DNA of 64,000 nucleotides, from NCBI GenBank assembly GCA_021796215.1, contig JAJYOK010000009.1, forward strand, positions 42,821-106,820, given 5' to 3'. Shown piece after piece: positions 15,309-24,476 of the stretch. This stretch comes from Bacteroidota bacterium (GTDB lineage Bacteria; Bacteroidota; Ignavibacteria; UBA10030; UBA8401). A program made the translations under genes and the position numbers. The notes beneath the pieces were generated by a model. It was given only the letters and a program-made list of their open reading frames with translations, searched no databases and was not told where the DNA came from. How positions within the stretch are numbered: the first letter of the stretch is position 1; each line of letters starts with the position of its first letter.

Positions 15309-17981
15309 ATGAAATTCTTGATACTCATTTTGGCGGCTATGTTTCCGCTGTGTTCCGCTCTTGCTGACGAAGGAACGGCGCCGCGTGCACTTCCGGAAAT
15401 ACGTGCTGTACGCCTGCCTGCCGGCAAGGCAGGAGCGACGGAAGTGATCAAGATTGACGGACTTCTTGATGAGCATGCATGGCAAAGCGCGCCGCCCATC
15501 ACCGATTTTGTGCAAAGCGATCCGGTGCAGGGAATCGCCCCCAGCCAGAAAACTGAAGTGCGTTTGCTTTACGATGATCAGGCGTTGTATGTCGGTGCGC
15601 GGATGTACGATTCTGCGCCGGATTCCATCATCGCCCAGCTTACCCGGCGTGACGGTCTTACCACCGCCGATTTTTTTGCCATCGCGCTCGACACGTATCA
15701 TGACAAGCGAAGCGGATTTTATTTCGGTGTGAGCGCGGCGGGAACATTGCTCGACGGCACGCTGCTGAATGACGATTGGACTGATGATTCGTGGGACGGC
15801 GTGTGGGAAGGGAAGGCGCATATCGACAGCCAGGGATGGACAGCAGAGCTTCGCATACCGTACTCACAGCTTCGTTTTCATGAAAGTGAAAAAATTATTT
15901 GGGGAATAAATTTCCGGCGCGATATTGCGCGCAGAAATGAAAGAGATCAAATTGTGTACACGCCGAAAAGCGAAAGCGGTTACGTTTCCCGTTTCCCCGA
16001 TCTTGTCGGAATTGAAAATATCGTACCGCCGCGCCGTCTTGATCTTATACCGTATGTCACGACGCGGGCGGAGTATTCGCATCCTGCCGCAAGCGATCCG
16101 TTCAATTCCGGTTCGAAATATGTTCCTGCAACCGGTGTCGATCTGAAAGTCGGCATCGGAAGCAGCCTCACGCTCGATGGCACGATCAATCCCGATTTCG
16201 GTCAGGTGGAAGTTGATCCGGCAGTAGTAAATTTAAGCGATGTCGAAACATTCTATCAGGAAAAGCGGCCTTTCTTTCTTGAAGGCCAAAACATTTTTAG
16301 TTTCGGCAACGGCGGTGCATCGAACAACTGGAGCTTCAATTGGGGCAGCCCGGAATTTTTTTACAGCAGAAGAATCGGCCGTGCGCCTGAAGGAAGCTTG
16401 CCGACGTACGATTATGTTGATGAACCGGCGGGAACGAAAATTCTCGGTGCGGCAAAGCTCTCCGGCAATGTGGGCGACAATTGGAACATCGGCACAATTC
16501 AGGCAGTGACCGCGAAAGAGAATGCACAGATTCAAACTGCCGGTCAGCGTTCAACAGTTGAAGTCGAGCCGCCCGCCTATTACGGCATCGCACGCGTTCA
16601 AAAGCAATTTAACAACGGCGATCAGGCGATAGGATTGATTTCAACATTGACGAGCAGGTCATTCAGCAACGGCAATAATGATTTGCGCGATCAGCTTGAC
16701 AGCCGCGCAGTAAGCGGCGGCGTTGACGGTTGGACATTTCTTGACGGGAATAAATCGTGGGTGGCAACCGGCTGGCTCGGCGGTTCCCGTATTGATGGAA
16801 CGGCAGCGCAGATGCTCGATGTGCAAACAGGTTCGCGGCATTATTTCCAGCGCCCCGATGCAAAAAGTTATCACGTCGACAGTTCGGCAACATCGCTATC
16901 CGGCTACTCGGGGCGATTCCAGCTTGTCAAACAAAAAGGAAATTTTTTCGTCAACTCGTCATTTGGTTTCATCTCACCCGGGTTCGATGTGAACGATCTC
17001 GGATTTGTCTGGCGGAACGATCTGATCAATTATCACGCAGGCGCGGGCTATCAGTGGGTAACGCCGACACAATATTATCAATCAATCTGGACGATGCTTG
17101 CAGTATTCGGCAGCCGCGATTTTGACGGCAACAAAATCTGGGAAGGAATATTTCAGCGGACGGAACTTCAGCTTCGCAATTTCTATTTTGTTTCGTACGA
17201 TGTTGCCTACAATCCGCAAACCGTGAACAACCGGCTCACGCGCGGCGGTCCGCTTGCATTGAACCAACCCGGATTTCAGGTTGACGCATCGTTTCAAACC
17301 AACGACAAAGAGAAATGGGTCTTCGGGCTTCAGGGCACAACATACAAACAAGCGTCGAGCAATCAGTGGGATGTTTCTTCAAGCATCGTGTGGAAGCCTG
17401 CAGATTATGTGTATGTAAGCTTCGAGCCGGATTTCGGAAAAACGACAGATTTCTCTCAATGGGTCGGCGCCTTTGCCGATCCGTTGGCAGCACAGACATA
17501 CGGCAGCCGGTACGTTTTCGCCACACTCGATCAGACAACGCTCGCTGCAAGCATTCGGTTGAATTGGACATTCACTCCTCAATTGAGCCTACAGCTTTAT
17601 TTGCAGCCTCTGATTTCCTCGGGAAATTATCACGACTACAAAGAGCTTTCCCGCCCGCTCTCCTACGACTTCAACCAATATTCGGCGAGCGAAGTATCGA
17701 AACAAGGATCGGAGTACACGGTTGATCCCGACGGAAACGGGCCGGCGCCGTCTTTTACGTTTGACGATCCGAATTTCAATTTCAAATCGCTGCGCGGCAA
17801 TGCTGTGCTGCGCTGGGAATATCTTCCCGGCTCGGTTTTGTATTTCGTGTGGACACAGAGCGGAATAGATAATTATGCTTATAACGGTGAATTTCATTTT
17901 GGATCGTCATTGCATCGTCTGATTCGTGCGCAGTTCAATAATATTTTTATGGTGAAGCTGACGTACTATTTGGGCGGATAA
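15309..17981 (+). CDS. DUF5916 outer-membrane protein with N-terminal CBM9-like domain
   Basis: An 890-residue exported protein. A signal peptide (residues 1-19, ending SALA) is followed by the short insert RLPAGKAG at residues 35-42, then a CBM9-like carbohydrate-binding domain (about 45-240: KIDGLLDEHAW, TEVRLLYDDQALYVG, GWTAELRIPYSQLRF). The remainder matches DUF5916, with LDGTINPDFGQVEVDPAVVNLS and EKRPFFLEG near residues 295-325. It ends as a predicted outer-membrane beta-barrel with a C-terminal aromatic/glycine strand. Substrate is unknown. It lies between two DUF4097 genes downstream of an ECF sigma operon, suggesting an envelope function under shared control. The insert is encoded by a palindromic element. 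Confidence 0.88.
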   Translation: MKFLILILAAMFPLCSALADEGTAPRALPEIRAVRLPAGKAGATEVIKIDGLLDEHAWQSAPPITDFVQSDPVQGIAPSQKTEVRLLYDDQALYVGARMYDSAPDSIIAQLTRRDGLTTADFFAIALDTYHDKRSGFYFGVSAAGTLLDGTLLNDDWTDDSWDGVWEGKAHIDSQGWTAELRIPYSQLRFHESEKIIWGINFRRDIARRNERDQIVYTPKSESGYVSRFPDLVGIENIVPPRRLDLIPYVTTRAEYSHPAASDPFNSGSKYVPATGVDLKVGIGSSLTLDGTINPDFGQVEVDPAVVNLSDVETFYQEKRPFFLEGQNIFSFGNGGASNNWSFNWGSPEFFYSRRIGRAPEGSLPTYDYVDEPAGTKILGAAKLSGNVGDNWNIGTIQAVTAKENAQIQTAGQRSTVEVEPPAYYGIARVQKQFNNGDQAIGLISTLTSRSFSNGNNDLRDQLDSRAVSGGVDGWTFLDGNKSWVATGWLGGSRIDGTAAQMLDVQTGSRHYFQRPDAKSYHVDSSATSLSGYSGRFQLVKQKGNFFVNSSFGFISPGFDVNDLGFVWRNDLINYHAGAGYQWVTPTQYYQSIWTMLAVFGSRDFDGNKIWEGIFQRTELQLRNFYFVSYDVAYNPQTVNNRLTRGGPLALNQPGFQVDASFQTNDKEKWVFGLQGTTYKQASSNQWDVSSSIVWKPADYVYVSFEPDFGKTTDFSQWVGAFADPLAAQTYGSRYVFATLDQTTLAASIRLNWTFTPQLSLQLYLQPLISSGNYHDYKELSRPLSYDFNQYSASEVSKQGSEYTVDPDGNGPAPSFTFDDPNFNFKSLRGNAVLRWEYLPGSVLYFVWTQSGIDNYAYNGEFHFGSSLHRLIRAQFNNIFMVKLTYYLGG
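15413..15433 (+). repeat. CCTGCC...GGCAGG palindrome embedded in the DUF5916 gene
   Basis: A 21-base imperfect palindrome encodes RLPAGKAG (residues 35-42) between the signal peptide and the first domain. Similar elements occur in dnaX (34568) and in the small gene at 38286. Confidence 0.75.
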
Positions 17982-18023
17982 CAAAGCTCAGAGAAAAAAA
18001 TAGAAATGAAGTCAAATTTTTTA

Positions 18024-18053
18024 GATTCCCGCTAAAAAAAGTGCGGGAATGAC
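18024..18053. repeat. GATTCCCGC...GCGGGAATGAC half-element
   Basis: A single hairpin of the GTCATTCCCG repeat family. It lies just upstream of the second DUF4097 gene, where it could also terminate the DUF5916 transcript. Confidence 0.65.
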
Positions 18054-18092
18054 AGCATTCATTAAACGTTCATCAAACAAACGGAGAATCCT

Positions 18093-19175
18093 ATGAAACG
18101 TCGAATACTTTTTTTTGCAACAGCGATATGTTTGCTGGGAATTGCTGTGTCGTCCGCTTCGACAGCAGCATCGCCGGGCACGAAATCGTTCTCGGTAAAA
18201 AGCGGCGGCATGCTCGTTGTGGATGTGAAGATGGGCGAAATTTCTCTCGAGCCTTGGGAGAAAGGAGAAGTTGCTGTCGAAGCCAGAGGCATTCCTGAAG
18301 AAGAAGCGAAAAATCTTTTGATTGAACAAACCGGAGACGATGTGCGCGTTACATTCGATCCGTCGCACCGCCGGCGTAACTGGAACGGCCCGTTTTTCAG
18401 GATTCGCGTTCCCGCGCATTACAACGCCGATCTTCATACGGGCGGCGGACGCATTGAAGAGCGGGGCGCGCTGAACGGCACTTTCGATGCAACATCGGGG
18501 GGCGGCGAAGTTCAGGTTGAGCATATTATCGGAAATGTGAAGGTCAAAACCGGCGGAGGAGAAATCGGAATTGATGCGGTTGACGGTGACGCCGAACTCC
18601 GGACGGGCGGAGGCCAAATGAATATTCACCACGTAAGCGGCGAATTGGTCGTTGTCACCGGTGGCGGACAAATTCACATTGAGGGCGCACAAAAATCACT
18701 TGAAGTGAAAACAGGCGGCGGCAGTATTGACGTGACAGATGCACCGGCGGGGACAAGACTTTCCACCGGCGGAGGGTCGCTTGATGTCAACGGAAGCAGG
18801 GGAAGAGTCAAGGTGAGTACCGGCGGCGGACATCTTGAACTGCGTAACCTTACCGGTTCTGTTGAAGCCTCAACGGGCGGCGGCAGTGTGTCGGCAGAAC
18901 TTGACCCGACCGATGCAGAACCGAGCACGGTTACAACAGGCGGCGGAGATATTGAATTTTCTGTTCCGCCAAATGCGAAAGCAACAATTCACGCCACCAT
19001 TCGCTTGGACGATGCTTCGCCGGGCGATTATGACATCACATCTGAATTTGAAGCGCAGAAAAAAAACGATAGCAGCGACAATGATGAAATTGACCGGACG
19101 TATGTGCTGAATGGAGGAGGCCAGGAAATTAGATTGAAGACGACGAACGGGAACATCGAGATTCGGAAAAAATAA
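18093..19175 (+). CDS. DUF4097 beta-repeat exported protein, second copy
   Basis: A 360-residue paralogue of the protein at 13908. A normal signal peptide is present (about residues 1-24). It is followed by roughly ten TGGGxI / TGGGSL repeats (about residues 120-290), which predict a right-handed beta-helix. It ends in YVLNGGGQEIRLKTTNGNIEIRK, closely matching the end of the first copy. The N-terminal part starts with KSFSVKSGGMLVVDVKMGEI, the family's usual opening. CGGAGAATCC lies upstream of the ATG. A strong terminator follows directly. Function unknown; the shared neighbourhood suggests the two copies serve the same envelope process. Confidence 0.87.
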   Translation: MKRRILFFATAICLLGIAVSSASTAASPGTKSFSVKSGGMLVVDVKMGEISLEPWEKGEVAVEARGIPEEEAKNLLIEQTGDDVRVTFDPSHRRRNWNGPFFRIRVPAHYNADLHTGGGRIEERGALNGTFDATSGGGEVQVEHIIGNVKVKTGGGEIGIDAVDGDAELRTGGGQMNIHHVSGELVVVTGGGQIHIEGAQKSLEVKTGGGSIDVTDAPAGTRLSTGGGSLDVNGSRGRVKVSTGGGHLELRNLTGSVEASTGGGSVSAELDPTDAEPSTVTTGGGDIEFSVPPNAKATIHATIRLDDASPGDYDITSEFEAQKKNDSSDNDEIDRTYVLNGGGQEIRLKTTNGNIEIRKK

Positions 19176-19201
19176 TCTGTAGTTTTTTCTCTTTCATATT
19201 G

Positions 19202-19233
19202 AAAAGGCATTCGCTGCGGCGAATGCCTTTTTA
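19202..19233 (+). terminator. Rho-independent terminator after the second DUF4097 gene
   Basis: GGCATTCGC (19206-19214) pairs perfectly with 19219-19227 around a TGCG loop, flanked by AAAA and TTTTT. It should work on either strand but follows the plus-strand gene by 30 bases. Confidence 0.88.
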
Positions 19234-19295
19234 TATTTCACCAAACGCACGGGTTTGTTCCACTTCTAAGAACAATTCCCATTTTTGCGAAGCAC

Positions 19296-19326
19296 TTGTG
19301 CCGCCGCATAGGTTTCCTTCTATAAT
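19296..19326 (+). promoter_or_regulatory. Candidate nfnAB promoter
   Basis: A consensus TATAAT is at 19321-19326. The best upstream partner is TTGTGC at 19296-19301 with a long 19-base spacer, so the -10 is more convincing than the -35. Confidence 0.3.
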
Positions 19327-19410
19327 AAAGTGCTGTAAGGACAATTCAAGTTCTGGCACGCAAGTTGGAACGTGAAGGAGAAACCAATTATTATTCTGAA
19401 TGGTGGCTCT

Positions 19411-20286
19411 GTGTTTCGAATACTTGAAAAGAATGATCTTGCGGCAAAAGTGTACCGCTATGTTATCGAAGCGCCCGATGTAGCAAAGAAAGCGAAAGCC
19501 GGACAGTTTGTGATTCTTCGTCTGTATAACGACGGCGAGCGTATTCCGATTACACTGGCGGACTGGAATGCTGCGAAGGGAACAATCACGCTGTACGTGC
19601 AGGCGGTCGGCAAAACGACAATCATGATGAGCATGATGAAAGCGGGTGATTCGCTGGCGGATGTTGTAGGACCGCTCGGCATTCCAAGTCACGTAGAGAA
19701 AGGTCAGCCGCAGGCTGAAAAAACCTTTGTCGCTGTTGGCGGCGGATTCGGTATCGCGGCAATTCATCCGATCGTACGCGCGCATAAGCTTATCGGCAAT
19801 AAAACAATTTCTATCATCGGCGCGAGAACGAAAGAGCTGATGATCATGGAAAATGAAATGCGCGCAATTTCCGACGACGTGCGCATTGCAACGGATGACG
19901 GAAGTTACGGCACAAAAGGATTTGTCACGACAATTCTGAAATCAATGCTCGAGAATCATGAGCCGATGGATGTCGTGCTCGCCATTGGACCTGTGGTGAT
20001 GATGAAAGCTGTTACAGACCTCACACGGCCGTACGGCGTGCAAACGCTCGTCAGCTTGAATCCGATTATGATGGACGGAACGGGAATGTGCGGTGCGTGC
20101 CGCGTTGTTGTTGGAGACAAACTGCAATTCGCCTGCGTTGACGGTCCGGAATTCGATGCACATCAGGTTGATTTTGCGCTGCTTGTTGCACGCCAGAAGA
20201 TGTACTCGCCGCAGGAAAAAATCTCAATGGAATTGTTCAACAAGATTTGTGAAGCGCAGGAGCACCGTGAAACGGCTGCATGGTAG
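19411..20286 (+). CDS. nfnA: NfnA/SudB-type FAD/NAD-binding subunit with [2Fe-2S] site
   Basis: About 291 residues, the small subunit of a ferredoxin:NADP transhydrogenase (NfnA) or sulfide dehydrogenase-type complex. The ferredoxin-reductase-like part has RLYNDGERIPITLADW for FAD binding. The NAD part has FVAVGGGFGIAAIHP. The C-terminal iron-sulfur site is seen as GTGMCGACRVVV and FACVDGPEFDAHQVDF. Family members begin at about FRILEKNDLA, so I favour the GTG at 19411 preceded by GGTGG. A GTG at 19372 would add 13 residues. The large subunit follows 83 bases downstream. With it, the enzyme likely couples NADH and reduced ferredoxin oxidation to NADP+ reduction. Confidence 0.88.
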   Translation: MFRILEKNDLAAKVYRYVIEAPDVAKKAKAGQFVILRLYNDGERIPITLADWNAAKGTITLYVQAVGKTTIMMSMMKAGDSLADVVGPLGIPSHVEKGQPQAEKTFVAVGGGFGIAAIHPIVRAHKLIGNKTISIIGARTKELMIMENEMRAISDDVRIATDDGSYGTKGFVTTILKSMLENHEPMDVVLAIGPVVMMKAVTDLTRPYGVQTLVSLNPIMMDGTGMCGACRVVVGDKLQFACVDGPEFDAHQVDFALLVARQKMYSPQEKISMELFNKICEAQEHRETAAW

Positions 20287-20369
20287 AATAGTTCAAAGTT
20301 CCACAACCTTAAACTATAGACCTGGAACTTGAAACTGACCTTGAACCCTTAATCCGGAACATTTTTTTA

Positions 20370-21815
20370 ATGGACACTGTAACTCAAACTTCAGCCAAAC
20401 CAAAGCTTTCCAACAAAGAGCGGATGAAAATCCCGCGCCATCCGATGCCGGAACAAAATCCGCTGGAGCGCGCGCGGAATTTTTTCGAAGTGCCGCTCGG
20501 CTACACTCCCGAAATGGCAATGGAAGAGGCGGAGCGCTGCCTGCTCTGCAAAAAAGCGAAATGCGTTGAAGGCTGTCCGGTCAACGTGCAGATCCCCAAT
20601 TTTATAGAACACGTCGCGGCGGGAAATTTTTCGCTAGCTGCTCAGGCGTTGAAACAAATGAATGCACTTCCTGCTGTTTGCGGAAGAGTGTGCCCGCAGG
20701 AAGATCAGTGCGAATCTCTCTGTGTTGTCGGAGCGAAGGTGGAGCCGGTTGCAGTCGGAAGGCTGGAGCGGTTTGTGGCAGATTGGGAGCGCGCAAACGG
20801 AGAGATGGCAATTCCGGAAATACCGCCGCCGACCGGAAAGAAAGTCGCCATCATCGGCGCGGGCCCGGCAGGATTAACCTGCGCGGGCGATTTGGCGAAG
20901 TGCGGCCATGCGGTAACGATTTTCGAAGCGCTGCACAAACCGGGAGGCGTGCTCGTGTACGGCATTCCTGAATTCCGTTTGCCGAAACAAATTGTCGAAG
21001 CGGAAGTGCAGTATCTTGAAAAGCTCGGCGTGCAGATCAAATGCGATTTTGTTGTCGGAATGACGCGCACGATTGATGAGCTGATGAATGAAGACGGTTA
21101 CGATGCGGTGTTCATTGGAACAGGCGCGGGACTGCCGTACTTTATGGGACTTCCGGGAGAAAATCTGAACGGCGTTTATTCCGCGAATGAATTTCTCACG
21201 CGCGTCAATCTGATGAAAGGATTTGAATTTCCGAATCACGCCGATACGCCGGTGCCGATGGCAAAGCATGTTGTCGTTGTCGGCGGAGGCAATACGGCGA
21301 TGGATGCCGCACGCACGGCGCTCCGCTTGCCATGGACGGAAAAAGTGTACATCGTGTACCGCCGTTCGCATGTCGAGATGCCTGCGCGCAAAGAAGAAAT
21401 TCATCACGGTGAACAAGAAGGCGTTGAGTTTTTGCTTTTGACGAACCCGACGCGCTTTCTCGGCAAAGATGGATGGCTGAACGGCGTTGAATGCCAGAAG
21501 ATGGAATTAGGCGAACCGGATGCGTCGGGAAGACGTAAGCCGGTGTCGGTTCCCGGCAGTGAATTTATACTCGAAGCCGAAGCGGTGATCATTGCAGTTG
21601 GTAACGGCTCGAATCCGCTCATCAATAAAACCACGCCCGGGCTTAGCATAACGAAGTACGGCAACATTGTTGCAGATGAATCAGGAAAAACATCGCGCGA
21701 AGGTGTGTGGGCTGGCGGTGATATTGTCATCGGCGCGGCGACAGTGATCAAAGCAATGGGCGCAGGAAAAAGCGCGGCGAAAGCAATTGATGAATATGTG
21801 ATGGGGAAAAAGTAG
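20370..21815 (+). CDS. nfnB: NfnB/GltD-type NADPH-dependent flavoprotein, large subunit
   Basis: A 481-residue iron-sulfur flavoprotein. The N-terminus carries two cysteine groups for [4Fe-4S] clusters (CLLCKKAKCVEGCP and CGRVCPQEDQCESLC). It is followed by an FAD-binding IIGAGPAGLTCAGDL (about residues 161-175) and an NADPH-binding VVVGGGNTAMDAARTALRL (about 304-322), and ends with the second FAD contact VWAGGDIVIGAATVIKAMG. This is the layout of the glutamate synthase small subunit and of NfnB. No large glutamate synthase gene is nearby, and the partner upstream is NfnA-like, so an Nfn-type electron-bifurcating role is preferred. No strong ribosome-binding site precedes the ATG. Confidence 0.9.
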   Translation: MDTVTQTSAKPKLSNKERMKIPRHPMPEQNPLERARNFFEVPLGYTPEMAMEEAERCLLCKKAKCVEGCPVNVQIPNFIEHVAAGNFSLAAQALKQMNALPAVCGRVCPQEDQCESLCVVGAKVEPVAVGRLERFVADWERANGEMAIPEIPPPTGKKVAIIGAGPAGLTCAGDLAKCGHAVTIFEALHKPGGVLVYGIPEFRLPKQIVEAEVQYLEKLGVQIKCDFVVGMTRTIDELMNEDGYDAVFIGTGAGLPYFMGLPGENLNGVYSANEFLTRVNLMKGFEFPNHADTPVPMAKHVVVVGGGNTAMDAARTALRLPWTEKVYIVYRRSHVEMPARKEEIHHGEQEGVEFLLLTNPTRFLGKDGWLNGVECQKMELGEPDASGRRKPVSVPGSEFILEAEAVIIAVGNGSNPLINKTTPGLSITKYGNIVADESGKTSREGVWAGGDIVIGAATVIKAMGAGKSAAKAIDEYVMGKK

Positions 21816-21901
21816 GAGGTATCTCTAAAAACAAATTGTTGTTCCGGAGTTTAGCTCCCGTACAAGTGAGAGAGAAAGACAGTTTTTTTCTTTAGTCAAT
21901 A

Positions 21902-21940
21902 TGCCCGTTCAGTCATGCGCTGTCCGGGCAATTTTATTTT
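21902..21940 (+). terminator. Terminator after nfnAB
   Basis: TGCCCG (21902-21907) pairs with CGGGCA (21925-21930), with a possible inner CAG/CTG, followed by ATTTTATTTTT. A closely similar hairpin with the same loop bases AGTCAT lies at 28087. Confidence 0.65.
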
Positions 21941-21994
21941 TAGCAACACCACCTTCGTAAGGTTGCTTACAGAATAGCAGCTATTTTTACCCAA

Positions 21995-22023
21995 TTGCTT
22001 GTTGCGCCCTTTTCTTGTATTTT
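21995..22023 (+). promoter_or_regulatory. Promoter in front of a truncated secreted-protein gene
   Basis: TTGCTT (21995-22000), 17 bases, TATTTT (22018-22023). The segment TTTTCTTGTATTTTC and the upstream AATTGCTT are shared with the promoter at 28133-28161, suggesting a duplicated module. Confidence 0.5.
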
Positions 22024-22062
22024 CGTTTGAGCCTTTATTCATCAATTTACAGATCGTTGCCA

Positions 22063-22200
22063 GTGAAGCTGCTTCCTGTTCTCCTTCTTGCCATTAGTGT
22101 TGATGGATTGGCACAATCTTCTGCTACAATTCGCGGTAGTGACTCACTTTCATTTACAATGTCATTCCGGCGAAAGCCGGAATCCAGCTATCGGTTCTGA
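22063..22200 (+). pseudogene. Truncated secreted-protein gene: signal peptide interrupted by a repeat
   Basis: From the GTG at 22063 the frame encodes a convincing signal peptide (MKLLPVLLLAISVDGLAQS) and a dozen more residues. It then runs into a GTCATTCCGG-type palindrome that adds MSFRRKPESSYRF and a stop. A good promoter lies 40 bases upstream. No further secreted domain is found in any frame before the kinase leader. I read this as the 5' remnant of a secreted-protein gene whose body was lost. A live 45-residue peptide cannot be excluded. Confidence 0.5.
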
Positions 22201-22223
22201 ATGCCAGCTTTCGCTGGCATGAC
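22161..22223. repeat. GTCATTCCGG-type dispersed palindrome
   Basis: Two hairpins: GTCATTCCGGCGAAAGCCGG followed by ATGCCAGC...GCTGGCATGAC. It belongs to the family at 15175, 18024 and 44746 and ends the truncated gene. Confidence 0.75.
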
Positions 22224-22278
22224 AAGAGTTGGCTTATTTGGGTGTTCAAAATGAGTCACTACCCAATTCGCCTTGCGC

Positions 22279-22306
22279 TTGACAATCACCCAAAAAAGGT
22301 TAAACT
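22279..22306 (+). promoter_or_regulatory. Candidate promoter of the histidine kinase gene
   Basis: TTGACA (22279-22284), 16 bases, TAAACT (22301-22306). The leader would cover the short peptide frame at 22401. Confidence 0.4.
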
Positions 22307-22400
22307 ATTATTCAGCTCACTGAACAAATCCGCCGCAAGCGTTCATAAAGTGTGGTTTCACCGTCAGCCAATTGCTCACAATTACCGCCAGGAAATAACC

Positions 22401-22466
22401 ATGAGACTCATTCGCGCAGCGTTGTTTCTTTTCCTTTCCATTCCTTTCGCCTTACCGCAGAAATAA
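22401..22466 (+). CDS. Short leader-like ORF coupled to the kinase start
   Basis: An ATG with AGGA seven bases upstream opens a 21-codon frame encoding a signal-peptide-like hydrophobic sequence (MRLIRAALFLFLSIPFALPQ, then K). It stops one base before the TTG that starts the kinase frame. It may allow translational coupling, or may be the frameshifted original signal peptide of the kinase. No homologue is known to me. Confidence 0.3.
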   Translation: MRLIRAALFLFLSIPFALPQK

Positions 22467-22467
22467 A

Positions 22468-24321
22468 TTGGGATCTTCCATCAGCAAAATTCATTGCTTC
22501 ATTATTTTCCCCGCGATGCTTTTTTTCCCATTCGCGCGACCAGCACGAGCACAAAAGGTTGTCTCTCTCACGGACAGCGTGACGGAATACCACATTGGAA
22601 AATACACCGACATTTTACTCGATCCAACGCGGACTTTGACGATCGACAGCGTCGCTTTCGGAAGTGCGTCACGTCGTTTCAGGCAATCCAACTCGACAAA
22701 AAATAATTTCAATCTGACGACGGATGCGGTGTGGGTGAGATTTACTGTTCAGACAAAGCCTGACCTGCCTTTGCTTGAGAAGAATGGATCTCAAAAAACT
22801 CTGACATGGCTTATTACCCCCAATCAAGCTTTAATTGACAAGGTGAGCTTTTATACACCCTCCTCGACAAACGGCACGTTCAGCGAAATGAAAGCCGGCG
22901 TTGCTTACCCAATGGCCGAGAGAGTTATTCAGAAACGACTCATTGTCTTCCCTTTTCAGTTGAGGACATCTGAACAAAAAACATTCTACATGCGGTTTGA
23001 ATCGGAATTCTCGCTTCCTGTTAACATGAAGCTATGGAAACCAGCTGCTTTTGCCGATAGCGAGGCGGACAGAAATCTTCGTTTTGGAGTTTTCTACGGC
23101 GCTTTGCTCATAATGGCATTCTATAATCTCTTTCTTTTTTTCTCCGTAAAAGACCTGAGCTATTTGTATTATTCTCTCTATGCAATAAGCGTATGCTTCT
23201 ATCAATCATGCCTCGATGGTTTTTACTTTCAATTCCTTACTCCAAATAATATCTGGATCAATGAGCATATCTTCACAGCCTTAGCCGGGTTTACTTTTCT
23301 CTTTTGGATGCTTTTCGTAAGAGAATTTCTGCAAGTACCAAAGTATTCTATTACACTCGACAGATTCTATAAAATAATGATCGGCATATTAATTGCGTAC
23401 GTTGCGATTTTAACTCCCGTTTCGGTTATCCTCTCAGGGTCTCTTTTTTTTCTTCTGATCATTAGTAGTAATATTGTCCTTTTAACAAGCGGGGTGTATT
23501 GCGTCATAAAAGGAAATAGGAATGCCCGTTTTTATTTGGCAGCAACTTTAATTTTCCTTTTTGGCTTCTTCTCCCAGCAACTTGGAATTGAGCATGGAAC
23601 TTTATTCGGCGAAAGGACTCTGCAAATAGGAGCGGTCGGGATCATCCTTCAAATGACATTTTTTTCATTTGCATTAGGTAACAGATTCAATACAATTAAG
23701 CGAGATAAGGAAAGAGAGAAAGCTTTGATACGCAGCAGGATTGCCGGCGACCTTCACGACGAAATCGGCAGCAACCTGAGCAGCATTTCGATTGCAAGCC
23801 AGATGATTAAGAAAAACAGCAGCCTGCAAGAAATTGAAAAAAGCCGGCTTGAAGATATCACTGTGACAGCGAAAGAAACTGCGGACTCAATCCGAGACAT
23901 TATTTGGTTTATCAACCCGGAACACGATACAACGAGCGATCTGATCTTGAAGATGAGAGGCACAGCAAAGCGTCTGCTTCAAGGAATAGAGTACACGTTC
24001 GATTCAAGCGGAAGTAACTACAGGAAATCAAACGACGTGCAATTTCACAGAGATCTGTTTTTGATCTTTAAGGAAAGCTTGCACAATATTGTGAAACACT
24101 CGAAAGCGGACCAGGTTCACATTACCGTGGTACAGAACTCTCGCAAATTCCACCTGACAATTGTTGATAACGGAATCGGCTTTGACGAGAAAAATATTAA
24201 CCAGTTCCATGGTGAAGGAATCAAGAATCTTAGAAAGCGGACACATGAAATACAAGGCGACTTGAACATATCAAGCGAGTTGGGAAGAGGAACCACCGTT
24301 TCGCTGATGTTGAAAGCATGA
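22468..24321 (+). CDS. 7TM-DISM sensor histidine kinase (HisKA_3 type)
   Basis: A 617-residue sensor kinase. An N-terminal hydrophobic segment is followed by a periplasmic 7TMR-DISM extracellular domain (about residues 30-190, probably carbohydrate- or ligand-binding). Seven transmembrane helices follow (about 200-410). The dimerisation domain contains the phospho-acceptor LHDEIGSNLSSIS. The HATPase domain ends with NGIGFDEKNI, the G-rich GEGIKNLRKR and ELGRGTTVSLML. The GSNLSSIS type of acceptor belongs to kinases that partner LuxR-family regulators, and such a regulator lies at 24774. The start is unusual: TTG at 22468, one base after the stop of a 21-codon frame. The extracellular signal is unknown. 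Confidence 0.9.
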   Translation: MGSSISKIHCFIIFPAMLFFPFARPARAQKVVSLTDSVTEYHIGKYTDILLDPTRTLTIDSVAFGSASRRFRQSNSTKNNFNLTTDAVWVRFTVQTKPDLPLLEKNGSQKTLTWLITPNQALIDKVSFYTPSSTNGTFSEMKAGVAYPMAERVIQKRLIVFPFQLRTSEQKTFYMRFESEFSLPVNMKLWKPAAFADSEADRNLRFGVFYGALLIMAFYNLFLFFSVKDLSYLYYSLYAISVCFYQSCLDGFYFQFLTPNNIWINEHIFTALAGFTFLFWMLFVREFLQVPKYSITLDRFYKIMIGILIAYVAILTPVSVILSGSLFFLLIISSNIVLLTSGVYCVIKGNRNARFYLAATLIFLFGFFSQQLGIEHGTLFGERTLQIGAVGIILQMTFFSFALGNRFNTIKRDKEREKALIRSRIAGDLHDEIGSNLSSISIASQMIKKNSSLQEIEKSRLEDITVTAKETADSIRDIIWFINPEHDTTSDLILKMRGTAKRLLQGIEYTFDSSGSNYRKSNDVQFHRDLFLIFKESLHNIVKHSKADQVHITVVQNSRKFHLTIVDNGIGFDEKNINQFHGEGIKNLRKRTHEIQGDLNISSELGRGTTVSLMLKA

Positions 24322-24476
24322 TGAGAGAATCCCTCACGTTTCGGGCAGCCCCCTCATTCAAACAGCCTCGATAGGTAAATAAAAATACCACGAACATGCT
24401 ATGGCGGAGGACACCGTTGTACATTATCATGTATTGCTACAAAGAATGGTGTTTTTCTTCATCAAACATTAAGTGC

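Noticed and set aside
22242..22400. Upstream part of a 74-codon plus-strand frame
   Set aside because: Only its last 21 codons have a ribosome-binding site and a signal-peptide look. The earlier part crosses the promoter region.
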